The notes under the pieces were generated by a model. The model was not told the DNA's origin. It saw only the letters and a program-made list of their open reading frames with translations, and made no database searches. From Lentibacillus amyloliquefaciens (GTDB lineage Bacteria; Bacillota; Bacilli; Bacillales; Amphibacillaceae): 64,000 nucleotides of DNA. The stretch lies in assembly GCF_001307805.1 (NCBI RefSeq), contig NZ_CP013862.1, positions 3,794,285 to 3,858,284 of the forward strand, in the 5' to 3' direction. The position numbers and the translations under genes were made by a program. The number at the start of each line of letters is the position of its first letter. Position 1 is the first letter of the stretch. Below, piece by piece: positions 55,550-63,203 of the stretch.

Positions 55550-55573
55550 AGCGCCGAATAGGGCGCTATTTTT
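55550..55573 (+). terminator. Terminator after accessory gene
   Basis: AGCGCC / GGCGCT stem, 6-nt loop, then ATTTTTA. A weaker hairpin GATCCC-AATA-GGGTTC with TTTTTT precedes it at 55518-55537. Confidence 0.7.
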
Positions 55574-55701
55574 ATGTAGGCGGGGCGAGCATGCGCCCCT
55601 TCCACGCTTGCAGGGGTTATGCAGCGTGGTTTTATATAATACGAGAATTTATTTATTTTGCAGGGGGTCAAATTAACCTCTCTCTTGTTAGGAGGTAAAA
55701 A

Positions 55702-56082
55702 GTGGGTGAAAACAACGTGGAACTCGTTGAGCAAAACGTACAGCACATATCAGAGGATGTGCGGGCACATGGGAAGAGCATACGAAACCACGAGTCACGC
55801 ATCTATCAGCTTGAATCGAACATGCAGATGACGCAACAAAGTGTTCAGCATACGAACGAAAAAATAAGCGACTTGACATCGAGCTTCAAAACGCTTGAAC
55901 AAAAACTTGACCAAGACCGGGAAGACTTACAGAAAGACCGAGAAGAAAGACAACGAAACGAAATTAAACAGTTAGAAGATTATAAACACTCAGTATCAAC
56001 GAATATGTGGAAAATCGGCGGCACAATCGTTGCAACGATTGTTGCAGGCATGGTCGCTGTTATTTTATGGGGAGGTATTTAA
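55702..56082 (+). CDS. xhlA: XhlA-like hemolysin/lysis accessory protein
   Basis: 126 aa. Long coiled coil (residues 5-85, LVEQNVQHISEDVRAHGKSIRNHESRIYQLES) and a C-terminal membrane helix (WKIGGTIVATIVAGMVAVILWGGI), the layout of XhlA from PBSX. Works with holin and endolysin. GTG start behind AGGAGGT. Confidence 0.82.
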   Translation: MGENNVELVEQNVQHISEDVRAHGKSIRNHESRIYQLESNMQMTQQSVQHTNEKISDLTSSFKTLEQKLDQDREDLQKDREERQRNEIKQLEDYKHSVSTNMWKIGGTIVATIVAGMVAVILWGGI

Positions 56083-56352
56083 GTGAAAAAAGTAAATTGG
56101 AAAGTACGTTTACGCAATAAAAAATTCTGGTTGGCATTAATCCCGGCTGTATTGTTGGTGGTCCAAATCATTTCTGAATGGTTTGGATATGAACTGCCAG
56201 CAGATGTTATCAGTCAGGAAGTAGCGGGGTTAGTTAATGCTGTTTTTGCGGTGTTAGTGATTTTGGGTATTGTTAATGATCCTACTACTGAGAATCTGTC
56301 GGACTCTAAGCAGGTTATGAGTTATCGGAAACCTAAACGGGAGGTTAAGTAA
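56083..56352 (+). CDS. Holin, phi LC3 family
   Basis: 89 aa. VNWKVRLRNKKFWLALIPAVLLVVQII and VFAVLVILGIVNDPTTENLSDS(K) are the phi LC3-type holin signature; two membrane helices and a charged tail. Forms the lethal membrane lesion that releases endolysin. GTG start after GGGAGGT, adjacent to xhlA. Confidence 0.93.
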   Translation: MKKVNWKVRLRNKKFWLALIPAVLLVVQIISEWFGYELPADVISQEVAGLVNAVFAVLVILGIVNDPTTENLSDSKQVMSYRKPKREVK

Positions 56353-56353
56353 T

Positions 56354-57583
56354 ATGGCTACAGTTTATTTTGACGCAGGGCACACACGAAACACTTTCGA
56401 CCGCGGCGGTGGTAAAGGTGTTCGCAGGAACGGCCGTTCATATGAAGAACATGACAGCAATATTGACATAGCCGAACACGCGGAAAAGATTTTAAAATCA
56501 CATGGTTTTGATGTCCATATTACCAGTCAATCCTACGCAAGCAGTGAAAGTCTGACAAGCCGAACAAATGAAGCAAACCGCGCAAACGCTGACTTACTTG
56601 TATCCATTCACGCAAATGCGGGCGCGTCATCGGCTAATGGTGCATGTATTTTCCACTGGCCGACATCAGAGGACTTTGCTAATATATGGGCAAATCAGTG
56701 GGAAGATGCTGACACAGGTGTTGGTCTACATGGTAACGGTAAACACGCTGTCAGGGTTGGGACATGGACTAACCTCCACATGGTCAGAGAAGCGGCTATG
56801 CCTGCTTATTTGATTGAACATGGTTTCATGACTAACGACCATGACTTTGATTATATTTTTGGTAGTAAAAAAGACAGTTACCGCAAACAATGTGCTGAGG
56901 TAATCGCGAAATCTGTTTGTGAGTATTTTGGTGTGGATTATAAGGGAGGTAGTACCTATACCCCTAATCATCAAGAGAAGTCACACACAGTCAGTAATAA
57001 CGTTGATTGGGTAGGCACAGACGACAAAGGAAAAGAATTAATTATCACTGGTTCGTACGTCAATTATTACGACACTCAGCGCTGGAGCAATCCCACAGGC
57101 GCCAAGAAACGCGGCTACAAATGGGAAATTGATAACCTATACAAGGTCAATGGCAGCTTACAATATCGTGTGCAGGACGAAAACAACGATTTATATTTTA
57201 CCACTGGTCGCAGTGATCTTGTTAAGGTTGGTGGTGAGTATACAAAAGATGAATCAAGCGGTGGATCCAATCCTGCTCCGAAATCCGGTGAAGGAATCGT
57301 TGATTACATGAACAGAATCGGTATGGATTCATCATATAGCAATAGGTCAGACCTTGCTGCACAATACGGTATCAACGGTTATCAAGGAACTGCTTCACAG
57401 AATATGCAACTACTTGATTATATCAGCGGTTCAGGAAGTGGATCCGGCAAATCAATCAGTCAAATGGCTAACGAGATTATTCGAGGTGAACATGGCAGCG
57501 GTCATGCCAATAGAAGGCAGTCGCTTGGCATCAGTAAATCGCAGTACGAAAAAGTTAGAAAAGAAGTAAATAAGCGACTTTAA
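56354..57583 (+). CDS. Endolysin: N-acetylmuramoyl-L-alanine amidase (Amidase_3)
   Basis: 409 aa. Catalytic Zn domain 1-195 (FDAGHTRNTFDRGG, VSIHANAGA, YLIEHGFMTN). SH3-like region 205-295, a PlyG-type segment (DYMNRIGMDSSYSNRSDLAAQYGI) and a C-terminal CW_7/Cpl-7-like motif (ISQMANEIIRGEHGSGHANRRQSLGIS). Three wall-binding modules for one enzyme. Directly follows the holin. Confidence 0.93.
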   Translation: MATVYFDAGHTRNTFDRGGGKGVRRNGRSYEEHDSNIDIAEHAEKILKSHGFDVHITSQSYASSESLTSRTNEANRANADLLVSIHANAGASSANGACIFHWPTSEDFANIWANQWEDADTGVGLHGNGKHAVRVGTWTNLHMVREAAMPAYLIEHGFMTNDHDFDYIFGSKKDSYRKQCAEVIAKSVCEYFGVDYKGGSTYTPNHQEKSHTVSNNVDWVGTDDKGKELIITGSYVNYYDTQRWSNPTGAKKRGYKWEIDNLYKVNGSLQYRVQDENNDLYFTTGRSDLVKVGGEYTKDESSGGSNPAPKSGEGIVDYMNRIGMDSSYSNRSDLAAQYGINGYQGTASQNMQLLDYISGSGSGSGKSISQMANEIIRGEHGSGHANRRQSLGISKSQYEKVRKEVNKRL

Positions 57584-57642
57584 AATAAATTAAACTAAAA
57601 TTAATGTGCAGTGGTACGGCAGACCACAAAATAAGGCCAGTA

Positions 57643-57678
57643 AGCCCGTGGGTGTGGAAAGCTCACGGGTGTTTTTTT
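57643..57678 (+). terminator. Terminator of the late operon
   Basis: GCCCGTG / CACGGGT stem with about 13-nt loop and TTTTTTT, 60 bp after the endolysin. The convergent minus-strand gene ends at the same point. Confidence 0.85.
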
Positions 57679-58384
57679 ATATTGCTTCAACCTCCGCCGG
57701 ACTATCCCAATCACACATTTCTGATTCATCTTCTAATGCCTGCCAGTAATCAACAACTTCCCATTTTACTTCATATTCATTACCTTCTTGGTCAATACCT
57801 AAAGCCCTGTAAATAGGTTTTTCATCCGCCGGACCGTCAATGTATGGCTGTTGTGATATAGCAATTTCTGTTTCGTTTTCTTTAACCGATCCGTTTTCGT
57901 TTTTAGCAAGTGTCATAACTGCCCAATCGTAATCTTCTTTGTTCACCTTGTGTGGGATATATCCTTCTCCGCCTTCGTTTACCAAGTTGTTATATCCTTT
58001 TTTCCATTCTTTAATTTCTTCTTTAGTCATCAGTTTTTCAGCGTTTCCAGCATCTTCAATTATTTTTTCTGCAACTTCGACTTCGCTAACTTCTTCTGTT
58101 TCCTGATTCAAAAGTTCTTGTTCCATTTCTTTAATCGTGTTATTGATTTCTTCTGCAACTTCCGATCCTTGTGTTTCTGCTTTACCTACAATTGATCTTT
58201 CACCAATGATTGTTGCTTTGCTTGCGTCGGTCACAATTTTTCCGTTTGGAGCAACGATTTCAACCGTGCTTTCCGCAATTGTTTCTTCACCGTATTTTTG
58301 TCCGTCTGCCACTTTATCCTGAACTTTCGTTTCAACTGTGATTTTCGCTGTTGCTTTGCCAAAGTTTACGTTTTTTACTAACAT
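57677..58384 (-). CDS. Unknown acidic protein of the right-end minus cassette
   Basis: 235 aa. N-terminal beta-like part (MLVKNVNFGKATAKITVETK, STVEIVAPNGKIVTDASKAT), a central acidic helical part (EINNTIKEMEQELLNQETEEVSEVEVAEKI) and an acidic C-terminus (ALEDESEMCDWDSPAEVEAI). No family recognised, no signal or membrane segment. ATG 58384 follows AAGGAGGAAT. Driven by its own palindrome-bearing promoter. Placed behind lysis genes on the opposite strand, a usual site for lysogenic accessory genes. Confidence 0.65.
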   Translation of the reverse strand: MLVKNVNFGKATAKITVETKVQDKVADGQKYGEETIAESTVEIVAPNGKIVTDASKATIIGERSIVGKAETQGSEVAEEINNTIKEMEQELLNQETEEVSEVEVAEKIIEDAGNAEKLMTKEEIKEWKKGYNNLVNEGGEGYIPHKVNKEDYDWAVMTLAKNENGSVKENETEIAISQQPYIDGPADEKPIYRALGIDQEGNEYEVKWEVVDYWQALEDESEMCDWDSPAEVEAI

Positions 58385-58432
58385 TTTAATTCCTCCTTTT
58401 TTTGTTTTTGCCTTCCCTTGATGTCTAACTAC

Positions 58433-58461
58433 ATTATAATACATGTATTAGATAGTTGCAA
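58433..58461 (-). promoter_or_regulatory. Palindrome-controlled promoter, copy 1
   Basis: On minus: TTGCAA (58456-58461), 17 bp, TATAAT (58433-58438). The 14-bp perfect palindrome TAATACATGTATTA (58437-58450) lies in the spacer/-10. About 60 bp around it match copy 2 at an offset of exactly 240 bp. Confidence 0.72.
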
Positions 58462-58469
58462 GGGGTAAA

Positions 58470-58640
58470 CTAAAATTCTTTTAACTTTTTTTCAATCAAT
58501 TCATTGAGTATTTCCAAATCGTCTTTTTCAGCGTATTTATTGATAAATGTCTTCGCAGTAGACCGATAAGAAAGTTTTCGTTTTTGTTCCTTGTTCTTAT
58601 CAGCCCATCTTTTGTTATACTCTTGTTGTTTATTTATCAT
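58470..58640 (-). CDS. Small basic protein of the right-end minus cassette
   Basis: 56 aa, Lys-rich and helical (MINKQQEYNKRWADKNKEQK, LEILNELIEKKLKEF). RBS GGAAGGGTGATT. Controlled by its own copy of the palindromic promoter. No family recognised; the size and charge would suit a nucleic-acid-binding or antidefence peptide, but that is inference only. Confidence 0.6.
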   Translation of the reverse strand: MINKQQEYNKRWADKNKEQKRKLSYRSTAKTFINKYAEKDDLEILNELIEKKLKEF

Positions 58641-58672
58641 TTAATCACCCTTCCTTGTTTGACTGTAACTAC

Positions 58673-58701
58673 ATCATAATACATGTATTAGGTAATTGCA
58701 A
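58673..58701 (-). promoter_or_regulatory. Palindrome-controlled promoter, copy 2
   Basis: On minus: TTGCAA (58696-58701), 17 bp, TATGAT (58673-58678), with TAATACATGTATTA at 58677-58690. Drives the 56-aa gene. Confidence 0.7.
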
Positions 58702-58730
58702 GGGGTAAGTCAAAACTTTTTTAATAAATT

Positions 58731-58916
58731 TTATTCATACAATTCCGTAACCTCACACCCCAACAATTCAGCCAATTTAACAGCCTTATCAAACGGAATC
58801 ATGCTCCGGCCATGCATCCAATTGGAAAGTGTATCTTTGTTTACACCTAACTTTTCTGCTATATATCCCTTCTTCAATCCACTTTCTTTTATCCGTTCAT
58901 CAATCAATAATTTCAT
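58731..58916 (-). CDS. Small XRE-family HTH regulator of the cassette
   Basis: 61 aa single HTH domain (GYIAEKLGVNKDTLSNWMHGRSMIPFDKAVKLAELLG then EVTELYE). ATG 58916 after GCAGGTGAT; ATG 58931 possible. Immediately upstream of the two palindrome-controlled genes, so it is the obvious candidate repressor of TAATACATGTATTA. Its own upstream region lacks that palindrome. Confidence 0.78.
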   Translation of the reverse strand: MKLLIDERIKESGLKKGYIAEKLGVNKDTLSNWMHGRSMIPFDKAVKLAELLGCEVTELYE

Positions 58917-59040
58917 TTTTATCACCTGCATTAATATTCCACGCTGATTAATAAAAATCCTTTAATAAAAATATATTTCCGCAATTTTTATGTATATTTT
59001 CCGTACAAACTGACTATACTATGAATACAACAGAATATAC

Positions 59041-59062
59041 AGATGCATATTGAGATGCATAT
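59041..59062. repeat. Tandem AGATGCATAT boxes upstream of the FtsK-like gene
   Basis: AGATGCATAT at 59041-59050 and 59053-59062, each with an ATGCAT palindrome core, 12 bp apart. ATATGCAT recurs near 59173 and GCATAT at the start codon. A TATACT -10 candidate is at 59015. The 298-bp gap 58917-59214 otherwise shows nothing. Confidence 0.5.
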
Positions 59063-59214
59063 CGAAATTCACATGCGCGTAATCCCCAAACCACTTTTAC
59101 CTTTCCCCTTTATTATGAATTATCGCTGATTGATTATTTCAATCTATCAAACTACTGATATAACAACATCGGAATATGCATTTGTATAAAGATGACATGA
59201 AGGGAGATTTGCAT

Positions 59215-60345
59215 ATGGATTTCGTTATTGGCGGGAGCTTGGCCGCATTTTCGATTTATGCTGCTGCTAAATGGCAGAAGTCCGATAAAGATAAAATACA
59301 GCATACGTTTCGTAATGTGGGTTACACCGTTAAAGATCATGAACCCAAATTATTTAAAACCCACAAATCAGATAACTCCACTCTTTACACTTATCATGTC
59401 CCATATGGTCTAATTGATGACGATGAATTAAACGTACTGGATAAAGTGTTAAATAAACCCGTCAATGTATCGTTTGTAAATGGCAAACTGCACATCAGAG
59501 TTTACAAAAATAAGATTCCAGTAAGAATTAAATATGATTGGAACAAAACCGATGACTGGACCGTTCCAATCGGTCAATCACACGATCAATTCATATCACA
59601 TGATTTTGATAAAATCCCACATATGGCCATATCCGGCATGACGCGTCAGGGGAAAACCGTACTGCTTAAACTTATCTTTTCACATCTTATTCATAATCAC
59701 CCTGATGACGCGGAATTTACAATCATTGATTTAAAAGGCGGGCTTGAATTTAACCGCTTCTCTAATCTGGAGCAAGTCAATGCGGTTGCAAGTGATGTAT
59801 TTGAGGCGAAAGAGGCACTCACAAGCGTTTTAAATCAAATAAGGAATGATATGTACTGTTTTAAATCAAAAGGCTATACAAACGTTTTAAACACTAATAT
59901 AAGCAATCGTAAATTTATCATCGTGGATGAAGGTGCAGAGCTTACACCAGGTTCTCACTTGTCAAAAGAAGAAAAGCAGGACTACCAATATTGCCAGAAT
60001 GCTTTATCAGAAATTGCAAGAGTTTCCGGGGCCTTGGGCTATCGTCTCATTTTCGCTACACAATACCCTACGGCTGATACATTACCGCGGCAAATCAAAC
60101 AAAATGCCGATGCTAAAATCAGTTTCCGGCTTCCAACTGAAACAGCTTCCCGTGTGGCTATTGATGAGAAGGGGGCGGAAACGCTGGCGAATGTAGGTAG
60201 GTGCATTTACCGCACACACGAACGGCGTGAAGTGCAATCTTTGTTTGTGGACGACAACGACATTAAGGAGAGGTTGAGTGTATATGATGCTCCAAGAGCG
60301 AAAGAAAACAGCGAGACACGAAAAGATTATGTCCAGTTTGGATGA
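59215..60345 (+). CDS. FtsK/SpoIIIE-type DNA translocase-like ATPase
   Basis: 376 aa. One N-terminal hydrophobic segment (FVIGGSLAAFSIYAAA), then an FtsK-type ATPase core: Walker A GMTRQGKT (about 141-148), IIDLKGGLEFNRF, Walker B FIIVDEGAEL, FATQYPTADTLPRQIKQNADAKISFRL. No gamma DNA-reading domain. Relatives occur in conjugative elements (TcpA/ConQ coupling proteins) and Bacillus phages. ATG 59215 after AAGGGAG. Confidence 0.85.
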   Translation: MDFVIGGSLAAFSIYAAAKWQKSDKDKIQHTFRNVGYTVKDHEPKLFKTHKSDNSTLYTYHVPYGLIDDDELNVLDKVLNKPVNVSFVNGKLHIRVYKNKIPVRIKYDWNKTDDWTVPIGQSHDQFISHDFDKIPHMAISGMTRQGKTVLLKLIFSHLIHNHPDDAEFTIIDLKGGLEFNRFSNLEQVNAVASDVFEAKEALTSVLNQIRNDMYCFKSKGYTNVLNTNISNRKFIIVDEGAELTPGSHLSKEEKQDYQYCQNALSEIARVSGALGYRLIFATQYPTADTLPRQIKQNADAKISFRLPTETASRVAIDEKGAETLANVGRCIYRTHERREVQSLFVDDNDIKERLSVYDAPRAKENSETRKDYVQFG

Positions 60346-60877
60346 ATTGACGTATGCCACGCGCCGACAATTGCAAGTCATTAATAACCTGAGCGGTGAC
60401 AGAAACGCTCACAGAATCCTTCACGATATGGAAAGAGATAGATTGATTTCAAGCATACGGAAAGAGCAGAAGATTTATTATCTGACCAATACAGGAAAAC
60501 AACAAATTGGCAGCAGTCAGGCCGAATTAAAGCAATCGTGGGTTACACATGTTTTGATGCGGAATGACCTCTATATCGAATTGGGTATGCCTGGTGATTG
60601 GCGCAAGGAAGTGCCTGCCAAAATTAATGGTGAAATGCTGCTGATACCAGATGCCATGTTCACACGGAATGGCGAAAGTCACTTTGTGGAGATTGACAAC
60701 AAGCAAAAGATGCAGACTAACATTGAGAAAATAAAAAAGTATAAAAAATTAAGTGATGCTGTATTCGGACAATTAAACCACACACCAACTTTAATATGGT
60801 ATTCGTTGTCTGATATTCGGAAAGAAAAATTAAAGTCAGCGTGTGAGAGGTATGGAGTTAAGTTTAAAATATATTGA
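60284..60877 (+). CDS. Replication-relaxation family protein
   Basis: About 197 aa. N-terminal winged helix (LDELTYATRRQLQVINNLSGDRNAHRILHDMERDRLISSIRK) and a C-terminal nuclease-like domain (GEMLLIPDAMFTRNGESHFVEIDNKQKMQTNIEKIKKY, with D and ExD/K residues). Matches the RepRel family often next to FtsK-like genes in plasmids and phages. Overlaps the FtsK-like gene; RBS AAGGAGAGG. Confidence 0.82.
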   Translation: MMLQERKKTARHEKIMSSLDELTYATRRQLQVINNLSGDRNAHRILHDMERDRLISSIRKEQKIYYLTNTGKQQIGSSQAELKQSWVTHVLMRNDLYIELGMPGDWRKEVPAKINGEMLLIPDAMFTRNGESHFVEIDNKQKMQTNIEKIKKYKKLSDAVFGQLNHTPTLIWYSLSDIRKEKLKSACERYGVKFKIY

Positions 60878-60926
60878 AACTTTTTCCATAGTCAATTAGT
60901 ATTAGAGTGTAAAAGGGGGAGACGGA

Positions 60927-61256
60927 ATGAATTGGAAAAAGGTATTAATAACAATGGGAATTATTGTTATGGCATTTTTTGCAACGATTGTTGTTATATT
61001 GATTGTAGACATATCGAATGATCCAGAAGTGGCGGCGCACGAAACCATAAAAGAAGTTGATGACGGAGCTATGATGAGAGTGTATGTCTACACCGAAGCA
61101 ACTAAAGAGGATGAACTCGTAACACTAGCTGAGGAAATCAAGAAAAATTATTCAGAAGAAGTTGTGTGGGTATTCTTTAGTGAAATGGAAGAACCACACG
61201 TGAGTATAGGTAACATTTCTTTTAAAGATGGTGAAATGGAAGTGAGTATGGATTGA
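60927..61256 (+). CDS. Membrane-anchored small protein, unknown function
   Basis: 109 aa. N-terminal anchor (VLITMGIIVMAFFATIVVILIVDI) and an outward acidic domain (VYVYTEATKEDELVTLAEEIKKNYSEEVVWVFFS). RBS AAGGGGGAG. Last prophage gene before attR, with its own terminator. Could be a lysogenic surface protein. Confidence 0.6.
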   Translation: MNWKKVLITMGIIVMAFFATIVVILIVDISNDPEVAAHETIKEVDDGAMMRVYVYTEATKEDELVTLAEEIKKNYSEEVVWVFFSEMEEPHVSIGNISFKDGEMEVSMD

Positions 61257-61282
61257 AGGGGAATAAAACCCCTTCTTTTTTA
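61255..61282 (+). terminator. Terminator at prophage right end
   Basis: Perfect 7-bp stem GAAGGGG / CCCCTTC with a 7-nt loop and TTTTTT. Confidence 0.85.
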
Positions 61283-61288
61283 TTCCGT

Positions 61289-61306
61289 GGTAACAAATTG
61301 GTAACA
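61289..61306. promoter_or_regulatory. Putative integrase arm-binding boxes, right
   Basis: GGTAACA at 61289-61295 and 61300-61306, matching the pair at 21705-21723 near the other end. In the excised attP the two pairs would flank the core. Confidence 0.6.
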
Positions 61307-61410
61307 TCAATCTAAAATAATACACTTATCCCAATTTACCATGATATGCTTTAACCATTGATATTATGCCTTTTTATTTAACAATAAAATAATAACAAAA
61401 CCATCCAATA

Positions 61411-61437
61411 GATTCCCACCGTCTCCACCAATACATA
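61411..61437 (+). other. attR core (27-bp direct repeat)
   Basis: Exact second copy of the 27-bp ssrA 3' end segment. It marks the right junction of the prophage; only this short tmRNA remnant is left here. Confidence 0.93.
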
Positions 61438-61449
61438 CGTTGGTGGTTT

Positions 61450-61533
61450 TTATTTGTTATTTTTTATTAAGGTTAATGTATATACGGATATGACTAATGC
61501 CATAATGGAAATGAAAAGCGAAATCCAAAGCAT
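61450..61533 (-). CDS. Possible small membrane peptide (type I toxin-like)
   Basis: 27 aa: one hydrophobic helix (LWISLFISIMALVISVYTLTLI) with a basic end KNNK. Good RBS GGAAAGAAGTGAT before ATG 61533. Just outside attR. Size and shape resemble holin-like toxin peptides of Bacilli. Confidence 0.45.
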   Translation of the reverse strand: MLWISLFISIMALVISVYTLTLIKNNK

Positions 61534-61604
61534 GTTATCACTTCTTTCCTTGCGTATTTTTCATAAATGAATTACAATTAGAATAGAATATGGGAGGAGA
61601 GGAA

Positions 61605-61760
61605 TTAATCCTCTCCTGGGTTAGTAGGACTTTCTCCGTGTATGGGAGAGTCCTTTTTCTTTTTCCGTCTTGTTAAAATGACGGCTGTCAAGTTAATAAC
61701 AGCGATTGTCAAATTAATGACGGACGTTAAAAAATTAACCACATCTCCATATCTGCTCAC
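61605..61760 (-). CDS. TxpA/BsrG-like small membrane peptide (candidate type I toxin)
   Basis: About 51 aa from GTG within AAAGGGGGTGAGCAGATATGG: a hydrophobic helix (VVNFLTSVINLTIAVINLTAVIL) followed by RRKKKK and a polar tail. This layout matches TxpA/BsrG-type toxins. The start is unclear because the GTG overlaps the RBS. A plus-strand terminator inside the ORF may belong to an antisense RNA. Confidence 0.45.
   Translation of the reverse strand: MSRYGDVVNFLTSVINLTIAVINLTAVILTRRKKKKDSPIHGESPTNPGED
61626..61666 (+). terminator. Plus-strand terminator inside the toxin-like gene
   Basis: AGGACTTTCTCC / GGGAGAGTCCT stem (one bulge/mismatch) followed by TTTTTCTTTTT. No plus-strand protein gene ends here. 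It fits a short antisense RNA against the minus-strand transcript. Confidence 0.5.
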
Positions 61761-61873
61761 CCCCTTTCTGCAAGGGGTTATATTTATTTTACCATAAAAA
61801 TCAAAAAAGAATATCCTTTTTTCAGAAAATTGCAATCCACTGTGCTACAATTAGTGTAGGGTTTGGTGAACCT

Positions 61874-62030
61874 CTCCACCTAAATCCAAGATTTTGATGG
61901 AGCTTCCCTATTCACGGACGATAGCTTTGTTCTAAAGAACCGAGTCTTACATCATCTCCAAGGGCTTTGTTTATACTGATCGGACAGGACCTTGCCCTAC
62001 AGTTGGAACAAATTTATTTATGCAGTTGGA
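61874..62030 (-). ncRNA. Probable omega RNA (reRNA) at the tnpB 3' end
   Basis: Non-coding sequence from the end of tnpB to the right-end hairpin, about 140 nt on the minus strand. In this family the omega RNA scaffold overlaps the 3' part of tnpB and the element end, and the guide is read from flanking DNA. Position and terminal hairpin support it; the fold and guide (minus strand, below about 61870) are inferred. Confidence 0.5.
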
Positions 62031-63184
62031 CTCAGATCAAAAAGAGCCAGTCCAGCTGCTTCAATATTGATGGCCGCATTATGGTCGCGGTCTAAAATGG
62101 TCCCGCATGACTTGCATACATGGGTTCTGACGGACAGAGACTTTCTCACGCGCGCCTTACAGCCGGAACAGTCCTGACTGGTATAATGCGGTTTAATGCT
62201 TACGAGCTTGCCACCATTATTGTTGCACTTGTAGTCGAGCATATTACCAAAAGCACCCCAGCCTGCGTCATGAATCGACTTTGCCAAATGACGATTTTTC
62301 ACCATATTTCGGATCATCAGATCTTCTACAAAAACAAATTTATAAGTCTTCGAAAGCCGGTAACTTAGCTTATGGAGAAAGTCACGACGCTGATTTGCAA
62401 CTTTTATGTGCAGCTGCTGCACGTTTTGACGTTGTTTCTTCCAGTTATTTGAGCTTTTTTTCATGCGGGAAAGTTTCTTTTGCGCTCGCTTCAATTTCCT
62501 TTCTACTTTTAAGAGGAACTTTGGATTTTCGATTGTCGTCCCATCGGATAGGACGGCAAACTTTTGAATACCAACATCAATGCCTGTTGATTGGACAGGG
62601 AACTCAACCGTTTCGTTTACGTGTCTTTCAACACTGAATATCGCAAACCAACGATGACCCTGACGTTTGATGATGACTTGTTTCACTTTTCCTTCCAACG
62701 GGCGATGAAAATTCACATACACTGCGCCAAGCTTTGAAATAAGAAGATGATTGCTCTCGTCTAACGAAGCAGCGTAACGCACATCGCGTCGTTTGACTTC
62801 ACCGGTTGTCTTGTTTTTTACATGTCGATTTTCTATCCCAAATTGTGTAAATGTCAGTGAGTTATAATCTTTGTGTTTTTTGAGTTTTGGATAACGTGCA
62901 CGCCCTTCAAAAAAGTTCTTGTATGCGCGTTCCAGACGGAAGAATACCTCCTGCAATGGTTGCGACGGCATTGTCTTAAGAAATGGGATCTTTTGTTTAT
63001 CTGCTTTTTGCTGTTTTTGTAATTGCGTTCGGGACAGCCCCATCTGGTTCTTTTGGTAAAAACGCTGTTTATCCAAAAGAGCGGAATTGTACTGCTGACG
63101 ACAAATCGATAGCCAACTATCCAATAGTTGCATCTGTTCTTCGTTTGGAAACATTTCATATTTATAATTCATGCGCACCAGCAT
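62018..63184 (-). CDS. tnpB: TnpB RNA-guided endonuclease (IS200/IS605 OrfB)
   Basis: 388 aa. RuvC residues Asp203 (STGIDVGIQKFAV), Glu287 (FVFVEDLMI) and Asp365/367 (ILDRDHNAAINI) are present. The zinc ribbon C339-C342-C357-C360 (CSGC...CKSC) is complete. N-terminal wedge/REC region (YKYEMFPNEEQMQLLDSWLSICRQQYNSAL) is typical. An ancestor-type relative of Cas12 that cuts DNA next to a TAM guided by omega RNA. RBS GGCGGTGAC before ATG 63184. Appears intact. Confidence 0.93.
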   Translation of the reverse strand: MLVRMNYKYEMFPNEEQMQLLDSWLSICRQQYNSALLDKQRFYQKNQMGLSRTQLQKQQKADKQKIPFLKTMPSQPLQEVFFRLERAYKNFFEGRARYPKLKKHKDYNSLTFTQFGIENRHVKNKTTGEVKRRDVRYAASLDESNHLLISKLGAVYVNFHRPLEGKVKQVIIKRQGHRWFAIFSVERHVNETVEFPVQSTGIDVGIQKFAVLSDGTTIENPKFLLKVERKLKRAQKKLSRMKKSSNNWKKQRQNVQQLHIKVANQRRDFLHKLSYRLSKTYKFVFVEDLMIRNMVKNRHLAKSIHDAGWGAFGNMLDYKCNNNGGKLVSIKPHYTSQDCSGCKARVRKSLSVRTHVCKSCGTILDRDHNAAINIEAAGLALFDLSPTA

Positions 63185-63203
63185 TTGTTGTCACCGCCCG
63201 AAC

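Larger units (their letters stand above)
21644..61437. mobile_element. Complete temperate siphophage prophage integrated in ssrA
   Basis: About 39.8 kb between 27-bp direct repeats 21644-21670 and 61411-61437. Contains integrase, lysogeny switch, replication, packaging, head, tail, lysis and accessory modules in the order usual for cos-type HK97-like siphoviruses of Firmicutes. All structural genes found are open, and I see no transposon or frameshift damage apart from the programmed one, so it may be inducible. The lytic modules are on the plus strand; the left lysogeny genes and one right-end cassette are on minus. Confidence 0.95.
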
